Counted from the stretch's first letter, positions 28,980 to 41,192 are shown. The stretch is 64,000 nt of DNA from Omphiscola glabra (GCA_964017045.1 OZ024795.1:56087350-56151349); one strand, 5' to 3'. Numbers and translations: made by a program. Notes: generated from the sequence alone by a model not told the origin.

Positions 28980-31900
28980 CCTCCCCAAGAACTATTCCTT
29001 TCGCCCTCACTGCCCTAACCCTTATCTCCCACTCTCTCTTATCTCTTCATCTCACTGCCCTAACCCTTATCTCCCACTCTCTCTTATCTCTTCATCTCAC
29101 TGCCCTAACCCTTATCCCCCACTCTCTTATCTCTTCATCTCACTGCCCTAACCCTTATCTCACACTCTCTCTTATCTCTTCATCTCACTGCCCTAACCCT
29201 TATCTCACAATCTCTCTTATCTCTTCATCTCACTGCCCTACCCCTTATCTCTTCATCTCACTGCCCTAACCCATATCTCTTCATCTCACTGCCCTAACCC
29301 TTATCTCCCACTCTCTCTTATCTCTTCATCTCACTGCCCTAACCCTTATCTCCCACTCTCTCTTAATCTCACTGCCCTAACCTTTATCGCCCACTCTCTT
29401 ATCTCTTAATCTCACTGCCCTAACCTTTATCGCCCACTCTCTTATCTCTTCATCTCACTGCCCTAACCCTTATCTCCCACTCTCTCTTATCTCTTCATCT
29501 CACTGCCCTAACCCTTATCTCCCACTCTCTCTTATCTCTTCATCTCACTGCCCTAACCCTTATCTCCCACTCTCTCTTATCTCTTCATCTCACTGCCCTA
29601 ACCTTTATCGCCCACTCTCTTATCTCTTCATCTCACTGCCCTAACCCTTATCTCCCACTCTCTCTTATCTCTTCATCTCACTGCCCTAACCCATATCTCC
29701 CACTCTCTCTTAATCTCACTGCCCTAACCCATATCTCCACTCTCTCTTAATCTCACTGCCCTAACCCATATCTCCCACTCTCTCTTAATCTCACTGCCCT
29801 AACCTTTATCGCACACTCTCTTATCTCTTCATCTCACTGCCCTAACCCTTATCTCCCACTCTCTCTTATCTCTTCATCTCACTGCCCTAACCCTTATCTC
29901 CCACTCTCTCTTATCTCTTCATCTCACTGCCCTAACCCTTATCTCCCACTCTCTCTTATCTCTTCATCTCACTGCCCTAACCTTTATCGCCCACTCTCTT
30001 ATCTCTTCATCTCAATGCCCTAACCCTTATCTCCCACTCTCTCTTATCTCTTCATCTCACTGCCCTAACCCTTATCTCCCACTCTCTCTTATCTCTTCAT
30101 CTCACTGCCCTAACCCTTATCTCCCACTCTCTCTTATCTCTTCATCTCACTGCCCTAACCCTTATCTCCCACTCTCTTATCTCTTCATCTCACTGCCCTA
30201 ACCTTTATCGCACACTCTCTTATCTCTTCTCCCCCTTGCCATAACCATTATCCCCATCTCTCTTATCTCTTCGCCTCACTGCCCTAATCCGTATCTGCCA
30301 CTTTCTCTTATCTCTTCATCATACTGCCCTAATCCTTATCTCCCACCCTCTCTTATCTCTTCGCCTCACTGCCCTAATCCGTATCTGCCACTCTCTCTTA
30401 TCTCTTCATCTCACTGCCCTAACCCTTATCTCCCACTCTCTCTTATCTCTTCATCTCACTGCCCTAACCCTTATCTCCCACTCTCTCTTATCTCTTCATC
30501 TCACTGCCCTAACCCTTATCCCCCACTCTCTCTTATCTCTTCATCTCACTGCCCTAACCCTTATCTCACACTCTCTCTTATCTCTTCATCTCACTGCCCT
30601 AACCCTTATCTCACACTCTCTCTTATCTCTTCATCTCACTGCCCTACCCCTTATCTCTTCATCTCACTGCCCTAACCCATATCTCCCCTCTCTCATATCT
30701 CTTCATCTCACTGCCCTAACCCTTATCTCCCACTCTCTCTTATATCTTCATCTCACTGCCCTAACCCTTATCTCCCACTCTCTCTTAATCTCACTGCCCT
30801 AACCTTTATCGCCCACTCTCTTATCTCTTAATCTTCACTGCCCTAACCTTTATCGCCCACTCTCTTATCTCTTCATCTCACTGCCCTAACCCTTATCTCC
30901 CACTCTCTCTTATCTCTTCATCTCACTGCCCTAACCCTTATCTCCCACTCTCTCTTATCTCTTCATCTCACTGCCCTAACCCTTATCTCCCACTCTCTTA
31001 TCTCTTCATCTCACTGCCCTAACCTTTATCGCACACTCTCTTATCTCTTCTCCCCCTTGCCATAACCATTATCCCCATCTCTCTTATCTCTTCGCCTCAC
31101 TGCCCTAATCCGTATCTGCCACTCTCTCTTATCTCTTCATCTCACTGCCCTAATCCTTATCTCCCACCCTCTCTTATCTCTTCGCCTCACTGCCCTAATC
31201 CGTATCTGCCACTCTCTCTTATCTCTTCATCTCACTGCCCTAACCCTTATCTCCCACTCTCTCTTATCTCTTCATCTCACTGCCCTAACCCTTATCTCCC
31301 ACTCTCTCTTATCTCTTCATCTCACTGCCCTAACCCTTATCCCCCACTCTCTCTTATCTCTTCATCTCACTGCCCTAACCCTTATCTCACACTCTCTCTT
31401 ATCTCTTCATCTCACTGCCCTAACCCTTATCTCACACTCTCTCTTATCTCTTCATCTCACTGCCCTACCCCTTATCTCTTCATCTCACTGCCCTAACCCA
31501 TATCTCCCCTCTCTCATATCTCTTCATCTCACTGCCCTAACCCTTATCTCCCACTCTCTCTTATCTCTTCATCTCACTGCCCTAACCCTTATCTCCCACT
31601 CTCTCTTAATCTCACTGCCCTAACCTTTATCGCCCACTCTCTTATCTCTTAATCTCACTGCCCTAACCTTTATCGCCCACTCTCTTATCTCACTGCCCTA
31701 ACCCTTATCTCCCACTCTCTCATCTCTTCATCTCACTGCCCTAACCCTTATCTCCCACTCTCTCTTATCTCTTCATCTCACTGCCCTAACCCTTATCTCC
31801 CACTCTCTCTTATCTCTTCATCTCACTGCCCTAACCCTTATCTCCCACTCTCTCTTATCTCTTCATCTCACTGCCCTAACCTTTATCGCCCACTCTCTTA

Positions 31901-32700
31901 TCTCTTCATCTCACTGCCCTAACCCTTATCTCCCACTCTCTCTTATCTCTTCATCTCACTGCCCTAACCCATATCTCCCACTCTCTCTTAATCTCACTGC
32001 CCTAACCCATATCTCCACTCTCTCTTAATCTCACTGCCCTAACCCATATCTCCCACTCTCTCTTAATCTCACTGCCGTAACCTTTATCGCACACTCTCTT
32101 ATCTCTTCATCTCACTGCCCTAACCCTTATCTCCCACTCTCTCTTATCTCTTCATCTCACTGCCCTAACCCTTATCTCCCACTCTCTCTTATCTCTTCAT
32201 CTCACTGCCCTAACCCTTATCTCCCACTCTCTCTTATCTCTTCATCTCACTGCCCTAACCTTTATCGCCCACTCTCTTATCTCTTCATCTCAATGCCCTA
32301 ACCCTTATCTCCCACTCTCTCTTATCTCTTCATCTCACTGCCCTAACCCTTATCTCCCACTCTCTCTTATCTCTTCATCTCACTGCCCTAACCCTTATCT
32401 CCCACTCTCTTATCTCTTCATCTCACTGCCCTAACCTTTATCGCACACTCTCTTATCTCTTCTCCCCCTTGCCATAACCATTATCCCCATCTCTCTTATC
32501 TCTTCGCCTCACTGCCCTAATCCGTATCTGCCACTCTCTCTTATCTCTTCATCTCACTGCCCTAATCCTTATCTCCCACCCTCTCTTATCTCTTCGCCTC
32601 ACTGCCCTAATCCGTATCTGCCACTCTCTCTTATCTCTTCATCTCACTGCCCTAATCCTTATCTCCCACTCTCTCTTATCTCTTCGCCTCACTGCTCTAA
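28980..32700. repeat. 45-bp pyrimidine-rich satellite, about 80 copies with higher-order blocks
   Basis: The unit is CCCTAACCCTTATCTCCCAC + TCTCTCTTATCTCTTCATCTCACTG. The plus strand is overwhelmingly pyrimidine. A landmark variant (TCTCCCCCTTGCCATAACCA) occurs at about 30228, 31049 and 32461. The same ordered variants (TTTATCGCCCAC, CATATCTCC, CGTATCTGCCAC) precede each, so blocks of roughly 0.8 and 1.4 kb were duplicated. It resembles (CCCTAA)n only locally and is not telomeric. Confidence 0.95.
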
Positions 32701-33097
32701 CTTCTCTACCACTAATTCACCTTAAAACCTCCCATACCCTCTCCTACCTCAGCTTTACTACCCCTCCTCCCACAACCAGTTTGAAGCTCTTCCCTCAACT
32801 CTCCCTTCCCTCACAACCCTCACCACTGGATCCTAACACTCAATTATCAATAAGTTACATTTTTTGGTGAAATTTCTTAAGCAGGATTATCAAAGAGCAT
32901 TTATTGATTTAATGTGTAAGTATCATAATCGTGAACTATTGTATTCGATTATATCTCGAGGTACCGGTATTAATAACGTGAACAGTGTACTCAGTAGCCA
33001 CTGTATTCGATTACATCACAAGGTAACAATTTTCTTACCTATCAGCATGAAATCAGTCGATTTGCTGCGTGCCTACAAATGCTCTCCACTTTCCAGT
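32701..33097. other. Spacer, no supported gene
   Basis: C-rich tail of the satellite, then unique sequence. A 105-codon plus frame (32864-33181) ends in a 15-bp repeat and shows no domain, so it is not called. Confidence 0.4.
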
Positions 33098-33203
33098 ACA
33101 AAGTCAGACGTCCTAAAGTCAGATGTCCTAAAGTCAGACGTCTTAAAGTTAGACGTCCTAAAGTCAGACATCCTAAAGTGAGAAGTCCTTAAGTCAGACA
33201 TCT
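33098..33203. repeat. 15-bp repeat, about 7 copies
   Basis: The unit is AAAGTCAGACGTCCT. It contains GACGTC in most copies and makes the SDVLKSDVLK frame. Confidence 0.88.
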
Positions 33204-33253
33204 AGAAGACTCATTATCCATTGAAAACGGATGCATGGGAAGTCGCTAACGGA

Positions 33254-33375
33254 TGTACGTATGCTATACTTATAACATTCATTACTATAACATTCAATAT
33301 GACGTATGCTATACTATAACATTCAATATTTTGTATGCTATACTATAACATTCAATATGACGTATGCTATTCCAT
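33254..33375. repeat. 28-bp repeat, about 4 copies
   Basis: The unit is ATGACGTATGCTATACTATA + ACATTCAAT, with one TTTTGT variant. Confidence 0.8.
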
Positions 33376-33461
33376 AAAATTTTATATCAATCTATTTTTG
33401 AAAAATCCGTTGACTTGGAATAAGAAGCACGTTTCTCCCTTTCCTTCTTGGTGACCAGGGG

Positions 33462-33990
33462 CTAAGGGGGGGACTAAATAATGGGCGGGGACCGACTAAA
33501 TAATGGGCGGAGACCGACTCAATAATGGGAGGGCGGGGACCGACTAAATAATGGGCGGAGACCGACTAAATAATGGGCGGGCGGGGACCGACTAAATAAT
33601 GGGCGGGCGGGGACCGACTAAATAATGGGAGGGCGGGGACTGACTAAATAATGGGCGGGCGGGGACCGACTAAATAATGGGCGGGCGGGGGCCGACTAAA
33701 TAATGGGAGGGCGGGGACCGACTAAATAATGGGCGGGCGGGGGCCGACTAAATAATGGGCGGGCGGGGGCCGACTAAATAATGGGAGGGCGGGGACCGAC
33801 TAAATAATGGGAGGGCCTGGATGACAAAATAATGGGAAGGTCTGAACCGAATAAATAATGGGAGGGTCTGGACCGACCAAATAATGGGAGGGCCGAGATT
33901 GACTAAATATTTAGAAGGGCCTCGAATGACTAAATAATGGGAGGGCCTGGAATGACAAAATAATGGAGTAGGGGACTGACTAAATAATGG
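33462..33990. repeat. 22-26-bp G-rich array, about 20 copies
   Basis: The unit is GGGCGGGCGGGGACCGACTA + AATAAT. Four or more G-runs per unit make G-quadruplex formation on the plus strand plausible. It becomes degenerate (GGGAGGGCCTGGA) to the right. Confidence 0.9.
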
Positions 33991-34074
33991 GAAGGGGTGT
34001 ATTCAATGATAGAGGGACGGATTTAATGAGAAGTTTGCTCATTTTTAATTATAATTTCGATGCGGATTTCCCAG

Positions 34075-34395
34075 CATTATGACCACATACCAACATTATG
34101 AAAACATCCCAGCATTATGACCACATCCCACCATTATGACCAAATTATCGCCAACTAAATTAAAAACACTGCCATGAAACATCATTTAATTCTATCAACT
34201 AAAAGTGATTTTATAGCAGCAATGCCCGTAATCGTACAACTAACATCAGCTTACATCTTACAACATCTTATAGCTTACAACTTACACCAGCTTACAACTT
34301 ACATCAGCATACATCTTATATCAGCTTACAACTGACATATTACATCAGCATACATCTTACATCAGCATACATCTTACATCAGTTTACATCTTCTT
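34075..34395. repeat. Two short repeats (18-19 bp)
   Basis: 34075-34140 has four CATTATGACCACATCCCAG-like units. 34228-34395 has about ten degenerate CAGCATACATCTTACAT units. Confidence 0.8.
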
Positions 34396-34479
34396 ACACA
34401 TTTCATCTGAGTTGTTATAATAACGGCTCATTTTGAATTCTTTTGTCATGCTCATTTAAGAACGTTCAGCCGACCAGAT

Positions 34480-34680
34480 AGATCAGTGCTTCATTGAAGA
34501 TGCATTAGTCTATCAGCAGACTTCTAAACCTAAGCAATTCTCGTTATAGTATAGCCTTAGTCTATCACTTAGTATCAGCAGGCTTCTTAACCTAAACATT
34601 TCTGGTTATTGCATTAGTCTATCAGTGCAGGCTTATAAACGTAAACATTTCTTATTACTGCATTAGTCTAGCAGCAAAAG
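34480..34680. repeat. About 60-bp degenerate repeat, 3 copies
   Basis: Units contain GCATTAGTCTATCAGCAGGC + TTCTAAACCTAAACATTTCT. Confidence 0.7.
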
Positions 34681-35029
34681 TGAAAAAGGGGGGGGGGGGG
34701 TGTCATTAATTTTTCTAGTGCGTTCATAGAGACAGGACAACTGGGGGGTGTCATTAATTTTTCTAGTGCGTACACAGAGACAGGACATCTTTGATCTCCA
34801 CAGAAGGATATAATGTAAGATAATTGGTTGAATTCCATTAAAAGGTTCTTTATACTTTGTTTTGAAACTACTGGTAGTTCAACGAAATACTTTCAGAAGT
34901 GACCTAGATTTTAAATAGAAATTAAATTGGGTTAATGTCAATGTTCCGATCTTGGTGCGTATGCGAATGTGGTTGGGGGGGGGGGGGGTAACAAATATGG
35001 TCGAGGGGACTTAATGACTCCTAGACTTC
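34681..35029. other. Spacer with G runs
   Basis: G13 at about 34688-34700, a duplicated GGTGTCATTAATTTTTCTAG at 34699 and 34747, and a G14 run at about 34976-34988. No gene. Confidence 0.5.
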
Positions 35030-35285
35030 AGCTCACTCAATCTAAAGATGTGACAAGAGTTGGATAGCTCACTCAATCTGAAGAGTTGACAAGAGTTGGA
35101 CAGCTCACTCAATCTGAAGGGATGACAGAGTTGGACAGCTCACTCAAACTGAAGGGGTGACAGAGTTGGACAGCTCACTCAGTCTGAAGAGGTGACAAGA
35201 GTTGGACAGCTCACTCAATCTGAAGGGATGACAGAGTTGGACAGCTCACTCAATCTGAAGAGATGACAGAGTTGGACAGCTCGCA
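35030..35285. repeat. 35-36-bp array, about 8 copies
   Basis: The unit is GAGTTGGACAGCTCACTCAA + TCTGAAGAGGTGACAA. Confidence 0.9.
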
Positions 35286-35296
35286 CACTCAATAAC

Positions 35297-35413
35297 AGTT
35301 TGTGCCGGCAACGTAAAAATTTTGCGTTTAAATTCTTTTTGAACGCATTATCTTGTTTTACTGTATAGTATATTGCGTTCAAAAAGAAATTTGACAAAAT
35401 TTTAACGTGTGAA
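35297..35413. mobile_element. MITE family B, short hairpin copy
   Basis: Inverted arms share AAAATTTTG...TTCTTTTTGAACGCA on the left (35317-35350) and TGCGTTCAAAAAGAAATTTG on the right. The right end CGTGTGAACTGAC matches the terminus of the 54083-54259 element (GTCAGTTCACACG), so they are the same family. The left terminus is degraded. Confidence 0.6.
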
Positions 35414-35414
35414 C

Positions 35415-35520
35415 TGACAAAAAAGATTCGACCAAATTTCTGTCGATCAATTTTCCGTCTACGAAATTTCTTTCGATCAAATTTCTGTCTACGAAATTTC
35501 TTTCAATCAAATTTCCGGTA
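35415..35520. repeat. About 31-bp repeat, 3 copies
   Basis: Units contain CGAAATTTCTTTCGATCAAA + TTTCTGTCTA. Confidence 0.7.
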
Positions 35521-35544
35521 ACCAAGGTAGGTACCTAAGCTCAA

Positions 35545-36165
35545 TTAGAGTAAATTGCCCCTTGTGCAACCAGTCCTTTGGGCAACCACTTTCCTTAACT
35601 CTCGATATAGGCGATATATCAAAGCAAAGATATACTCAGTAGGCTCCCATTGGTCTTCTGTTCAGCTTTTTTCACTTACGGATCATTTACTGCCTTCTTG
35701 GAAGCCAGTATTAACAGCCACAATTCGACGAAAAACCCCCCATCTTTTTGTGAAATTTTAAAGTAAAATGTTTGATTATGTTTTTTATCATTATTTATCA
35801 TTAGTATTTGGCGTGAATGAGTTGCTAACATTAAGATAAGGTTGTGTAAAGGTTAAAATAGGCTGTAAAATCTTTGAAATGTGTTAAATGTGATCGACAA
35901 GTTCGATTTCTTGCTGGTTGCACTTAGGGCTAATCACTGGTTGCAGGGCGGGCAGGTGGTTGCTTAAGGGGCTACTCAGACACCAGCATTTTCCACTATT
36001 ATTATGCTAGTTATCTGCTAGAACATCTCTAAACACTACCAAGTCAGCGATTTCACTTGGTGCCCTTTGAGCAACCACTAATTTTTTTTTTTTTTTCACT
36101 TTGTAAAAAGTTGTGAGGAAAAGTTGACTCGTGGGTCGTGGTTTCTTTGGGGCAAGTTACTCTAA
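35545..36165. mobile_element. Inverted-repeat DNA element, about 621 bp
   Basis: Left end TTAGAGTAAATTGCCCC and right end GGGGCAAGTTACTCTAA are 17-bp inverted repeats with one mismatch. The interior has repeated GGTTGC / GCAACCA motifs in both orientations and no transposase frame (the 68-codon frame at 35555 has no domain). A TA or TTAA target duplication is possible but not provable. This looks like a non-autonomous element of unassigned superfamily. Confidence 0.6.
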
Positions 36166-36225
36166 CTATGATATTTTTTTAAAACCAGAAATGTAAGACT
36201 TTTAATACTTTTTTCTTTAACAAAA

Positions 36226-36300
36226 ATGAAAAGTAAATACAAGAGAAAAAATGAGAAGTAAATACAAAAGAAAAAATGAGAAGTAAATACAAGAGAAAAG
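36226..36300. repeat. 26-bp repeat, 3 copies
   Basis: The unit is AATGAGAAGTAAATACAAGA + GAAAAA. Confidence 0.85.
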
Positions 36301-36339
36301 AACTGTGTCATCATTCAAGTCCGGCTTCATCACCACACC

Positions 36340-36480
36340 TCAACTGTCACCGGTCTGTCTGATGGTCTGTATACTGTGCTAAAACTGTCTGATGGTCTGT
36401 TTACTGTGCTAAAACTGTCTGATGGTCTGTGTACGGTGCTACAACTGTTGGTCTGTATACTTATGGTGATAAAACTTATG
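36340..36480. repeat. About 31-bp repeat, 4 copies
   Basis: The unit is GTCTGATGGTCTGTATACTG + TGCTAAAACT, the last copy degenerate. Confidence 0.8.
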
Positions 36481-36591
36481 GTGAAAATAGAAGACTACAT
36501 ACAAACAGGGAAACAAACTGTTTGACACACAGGTCGGATTTCTTATAAGAAGATTACGTACTGTTTGACACACAGGTCAGATGTCTGATGT

Positions 36592-36855
36592 GGTGAGAGG
36601 CCAATGATAGATGACCTAAGTGTGGTGTGCAGCCAATGATAGATGACCTAAGTGTGGTGTGCAGACAATGATAGAGGACCTAAGTGTGGTGTGCAGCCAA
36701 TGATAGAGCACTTAAGTGTGGTGTGCAGCCAATGATAGAGGACCTAAGTGTGGTGTGCAGACAATGATAGAGGACCTAAGTGTGGTGTGCAGCCAATGAT
36801 AGAGGACCTAAGTGTGGTGTGCAGACAATGATAGAGGACCTAAGTGTGGTGTGTA
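36592..36855. repeat. 32-bp array, 8 copies
   Basis: The unit is GTGTGGTGTGCAGCCAATGA + TAGAGGACCTAA. CAGCC and CAGAC forms alternate, suggesting a 64-bp dimer on the right side. Confidence 0.9.
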
Positions 36856-37036
36856 ATTAGGTAGTACTTAATTGACCTAAAAGTGCAGCACTAAATATTA
36901 CCTATTATTACTATACAGTCTGTTTCAGAATAATTTTTAATAAATAAACGAAAACAAATTATGAAATAGTTACAGTACCTTAATGGAAAAAATTGATAGC
37001 CTTTCTTGAAGTTCATGAAAAAAATTTGTTTCTTAA
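36856..37036. other. Short AT-rich spacer
   Basis: Unique AT-rich sequence between two arrays, with no exon signal. Confidence 0.4.
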
Positions 37037-38790
37037 TTGATCACTTCAATGCTGAGAATACAATGTGGGTAGTACTTAATAGATCCCTTCAAAGTTAAGA
37101 ATACAATGTGGGTAGTACTTAATTGATCACTTCAAAGTTAAGAATACAATGTGGGTAGTACTTAATAGATCCCTTCAAAGTTAAGAATACAATGTGGGTA
37201 GTACTTAATAGATTACTTCAATGTTAAGAATACAATGTGGGTAGTACTTAATAGATCACTTCAAAGTTAAGAATACAATGTGGGTAGTACTTAATTGATC
37301 ACTTCAAAGTTAAGAATACAATGTGGGTAGTACTTAATAGATTACTTCAATGTTAAGAATACAATGTGGGTAGTACTTAATAGATCCCTTCAAAGTTAAG
37401 AATACAATGTGGGTAGTACTTAATTGATCACTTCAATGTGAAGAATACTATGTGGTTAGTACTTAATTGATCACTTCAAAGTTAAGAATACAATGTGGGT
37501 AGTACTTAATTGATCACTTCAAAGTTAAGAATACTATGTGGTTAGTACTTAATTGATCACTTCAAAGTTAAGAATACAATGTGGGTAGTACTTAATTGAT
37601 CACTTCAATGTTAAGAATACAATGTGGGTAGTACTTAATAGATTACTTCAATGTTAAGAATACAATGTGGTTAGTACTTAATTGATCACTTCAATGCGAA
37701 AAATACAATGTGGATAGTACTTAATTGATCACTTCAAAGTTAAGAATACAATGTGGTTAGTACTTAATTGATCACTTCAAAGTTAAGAATACAATGTGGG
37801 TAGTACTTGATTGATCACTTCAAAGTTAAGAATACAATGTGGTTAGTACTTAATTGATCACTTCAAAGTTAAGAATACAATGTGGGTAGTACTTAATAGA
37901 TCACTTCAAAGTTAAGAATACAATGTGGTTAGTACTTAATTGATCACTTCAAAGTTAAGAATACAATGTGGGTAGTACTTAATTGATCACTTCAATGTTA
38001 AGAATACAATGTGGGTAGTACTTAATAGATTACTTCAATGTTAAGAATACAATGTGGGTAGTACTTAATAGATTACTTCAATGTTAAGAATACAATGTGG
38101 TTAGTACTTAATTGATCACTTCAATGCGAAAAATACAATGTGGATAGTACTTAATTGATCACTTCAAAGTTAAGAATACAATGTGGGTAGTACTTAACAG
38201 ATCACTTCAAAGTTAAGAATACAATGTGGGTAGTACTTAATTGATCACTTCAATGTTAAGAATACAATGTGGGTAGTACTTAATAGATTACTTCAATGTT
38301 AAGAATACAATGTGGTTAGTACTTAATTGATCACTTCAATGCGAAAAATACAATGTGGATAGTACTTAATTGATCACTTCAAAGTTAAGAATACAATGTG
38401 GATAGTACTTAATTGATCACTTCAAAGTTAAGAATACAATGTGGGTAGTACTTAACAGATCACTTCAAAGTTAAGAATACAATGTGGGTAGTACTTGATT
38501 GATCACTTCAAAGTTAAGAATACAATGTGGTTAGTACTTAATTGATCACTTCAAAGTTAAGAATACAATGTGGTTAGTACTTAATTGATCACTTCAAAGT
38601 TAAGAATACAGTGTGGGTAGTACTTAATTGATCACTTCAATGTGAAGAATACTATGTGGTTAGTACTTAACAGATCACTTCAAAGTTAAGAATACAATGT
38701 GGGTAGTACTTAATTGATCACTTCAATGTGAAGAATACAATGTGGGTAGTACTTAATTGATCACTTCAATGCTGAGAATGCTTAGTGGGT
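37037..38790. repeat. 43-bp satellite, about 41 copies
   Basis: The unit is GTGGGTAGTACTTAATTGAT + CACTTCAAAGTTAAGAATACAAT. Diagnostic variants (AATAGATTACTTCAATG, GCGAAAAATACAATGTGGAT, ACAGATCAC) recur in the same order at about 37630, 38030 and 38290. This shows higher-order blocks of roughly 240-400 bp. Confidence 0.95.
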
Positions 38791-39470
38791 AAATCTTTTA
38801 TACACAGGGAGACAATAAGCCCCTTCAGTTGAATTCTTTTGTTTGAGTTTGAGCTATTAAAAAGATAACTCTGTAGAGCAGAGTTAGTGCCCATCAAAAT
38901 CAGCATCAGTCCCAAGAATACTTTCACTGTTTCACATTAGGGAAGACTCAGCATCAGTCCCAAAGATTACTTCCACTTCCACTGTTTCACATTAGGGAAG
39001 GCCGTCTGGATTCCCCCCCCCCCCCCCCCCCATTGTCTATAAGTGGATAAATACTTACATGAGACTTTTGACATTACAACTCATTAAAAAATTTTCCTTC
39101 ATAGACATTTGATAAAAATAAGTTCAAATCATTCGGACCAAGAAGGGATGGAGCTTGCATAATGGCAGACGTTCCTGCTGGACTTTTTACAAGGATGACC
39201 AGAGTATGATCACTACGTGGCATGCAGAGTGAAGATTTGTCTGTTTAACAATGGAATTGGACTGTCTCTAACTTCTAAATTTTCAATAAAACTAATGTGA
39301 ATAATTTATTAATATTTCTGGACATATCTAAAACTTGTAGAGCAAAAGTCCTGCTTACCCCAGTTGGGAGAAAATCCTTAAATACAAAATACAACAACAA
39401 ATTAATAAGAGCTCTTAGTCTAAGGATCAAATTAATATTTTTTAATTTAAACAAGAAATTTTATTAGAGC
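38791..39470. other. Spacer, no supported gene
   Basis: Unique sequence with a C20 run at about 39013-39032 and a duplicated AGCATCAGTCCCAA segment at about 38903 and 38950. No exon recognised. Confidence 0.4.
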
Positions 39471-39474
39471 AAGC

Positions 39475-39645
39475 ATACGGCACGAGTAAGCTGGATCAAA
39501 AGCATAAGGCACGAGTGAGCTGGATCACAAGCATGTGGCATGAGTGAGCTGGATCACAAGAATATGGCATGAGTGAGTTGGATCACAAGCATACGGCATG
39601 AGTGAGCTGGATCACAAGCATACGGCATGAGTGAGCTGGATCACT
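39475..39645. repeat. 29-bp repeat, 6 copies
   Basis: The unit is CATACGGCATGAGTGAGCTG + GATCACAAG. Confidence 0.9.
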
Positions 39646-39837
39646 GGAATTGCAGATTTTAAGATTCTCTAATCACATCACATGTCCAGGAGCTGAAAGA
39701 TATTGAACATTGAGATTTGTTGTCATAACAATGTACAGATTCTGCTTCAGCAAACTGAATAAAAACTTAGACAGTAAAACATTTAGATTTAATTTAAATT
39801 AACAAGTTAAAGGTAAGAAACTTTCAATCAATCATTT

Positions 39838-41068
39838 CTACCAGCCAGCCAGTGTGGTCATTACTACCAGCCAGCCAGTGTGGTCATTACTACCAGCCAG
39901 CTAGTGTGGTAATTGAAGGGCCGAGTAGAAAAAGTACTTAAGTTACAATTTTTAAAAAATGAGTTAAGACAGGCATTATATTTGATTACTTCCCCTGAAT
40001 CATTCATGTAAAGATCATTCATGAAAAATGTCCATAAGTGTTTTATACAGAGTTACTTCGAGCAGCTTTTAAGGTATTTAAATAAGAATTTAAAAACTTT
40101 AAACTCATTTTTCTCAAAACTGCAAAAACACACTTAAGTACTTTTTCTACTCGGCCCTTCAATTACTACCAGCCAGTCAGTGTGGTCATTTCTACCAGCC
40201 AGCCAGTGTGGTCATTTCTACCAGCCAGCCAGTGTGGTCATTTCTACCAGCCAGTCAGTGTGGTCATTACTACCAGCCAGTCAGTGTGGTCATTACTACC
40301 AGCCAGCCAGTGTGGTCATTTCTACCAGCCAGCCAGTGTGGTCATTACTACCAGCCAGCCAGTGTGGTCATTTCTAGCGGCCAACCAGTGAGGTCATTAC
40401 TAGCAGCCAGCCAATGTGGTCATTACTACCAGCAAGCCACTGTGGTCATTACTAGCAGCCAGTCAATGTGGACATTACTAGCAGCCGGCCAATGTGGTCA
40501 TTACTACCAGCCAGTCAGTGTGGTCATTACTAGCAGCCAGCCAATGTGGTTATTACTACCAGCCAGCCACTGTGGTCATTACTAGCAGCCAGTCAATGTG
40601 GTCATTACTAGCAGCCGGCCAATGTGGTCATTACAACCAGCCAGTCAGTGTGGTCATTACTAGCAGCCAGTCAGTGTGGTCATTACTACCAGCCAGTCAG
40701 TGTGGTCATTTCTAGCTGCTAACCAGTGAGGTCATTACTAGCAGCCAGCCAATGTGGTCATTACTAGCAGCCAGCCAATGTGGTCATTACTAGCAGCCAG
40801 CCAATGTGGTCATTACTAGCAGCCAGCCAATGTGGTCATTACTAGCAGCCAGTCAATGTGGTCATTACTAGCAGCCAGTCAATGTGGTTATTACTACCAT
40901 CCAGCCACTGTGGTCATTACTAGCAGCCAGCCAATGTGTTCATTACTAGCAGCCAGCCAGTCAATGTGTTCATTACTAGCAGCCAGTCAGTGTGGTCATT
41001 ACTAGCAGCCAGCCAATGTGGTCATTACTAGCAGCCAGCCAATGTGGTCATTACTAGCAGCCAGCCAA
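39838..41068. repeat. 26-bp array, about 38 copies, split by a MITE
   Basis: The unit is ACCAGCCAGTCAGTGTGGTC + ATTACT. Three units lie before the insertion at 39915-40160, the rest after it. Downstream units change to AGCAGCCAGCCAATGTGG. Plus-strand frames (up to 125 codons) are array products. Confidence 0.93.
39915..40160. mobile_element. Young MITE, 246 bp, with perfect 29-bp inverted ends
   Basis: Starts GAAGGGCCGAGTAGAAAAAG and ends with its exact reverse complement; 29 bp match perfectly at both ends. It is flanked on both sides by AATT (39911-39914 and 40161-40164), and the array reads cleanly across (GTGGT-AATT-ACTACC), so it inserted into an existing repeat unit. The interior is AT-rich and non-coding. 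The superfamily is not clear from a 4-bp AATT duplication. Confidence 0.9.
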
Positions 41069-41127
41069 TGTTTTCAAACAGGTCTCTCAAATATTTTAAA
41101 ACGCATCTTAGATCTCTACAGTGCACC

Positions 41128-41192
41128 GTCATCATTAACTACTGCAATTAACAGTGCACCGTCATCATTAACTACTGCAATTAACAGAGTTT
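41128..41192. repeat. 33-bp duplication, 2 copies
   Basis: CAGTGCACCGTCATCATTAA + CTACTGCAATTAA occurs twice head to tail. Confidence 0.9.

Noticed and set aside
28980..32700. Interstitial telomere repeat (CCCTAA)
   Set aside because: CCCTAACCC occurs once per 45-bp unit and is never directly repeated.
32864..33181. 105-codon frame
   Set aside because: Runs into the 15-bp repeat and shows no domain.
37037..38790. CRISPR-like array
   Set aside because: Units are contiguous with no unique spacers, and the genome is eukaryotic. The same holds for the other arrays.
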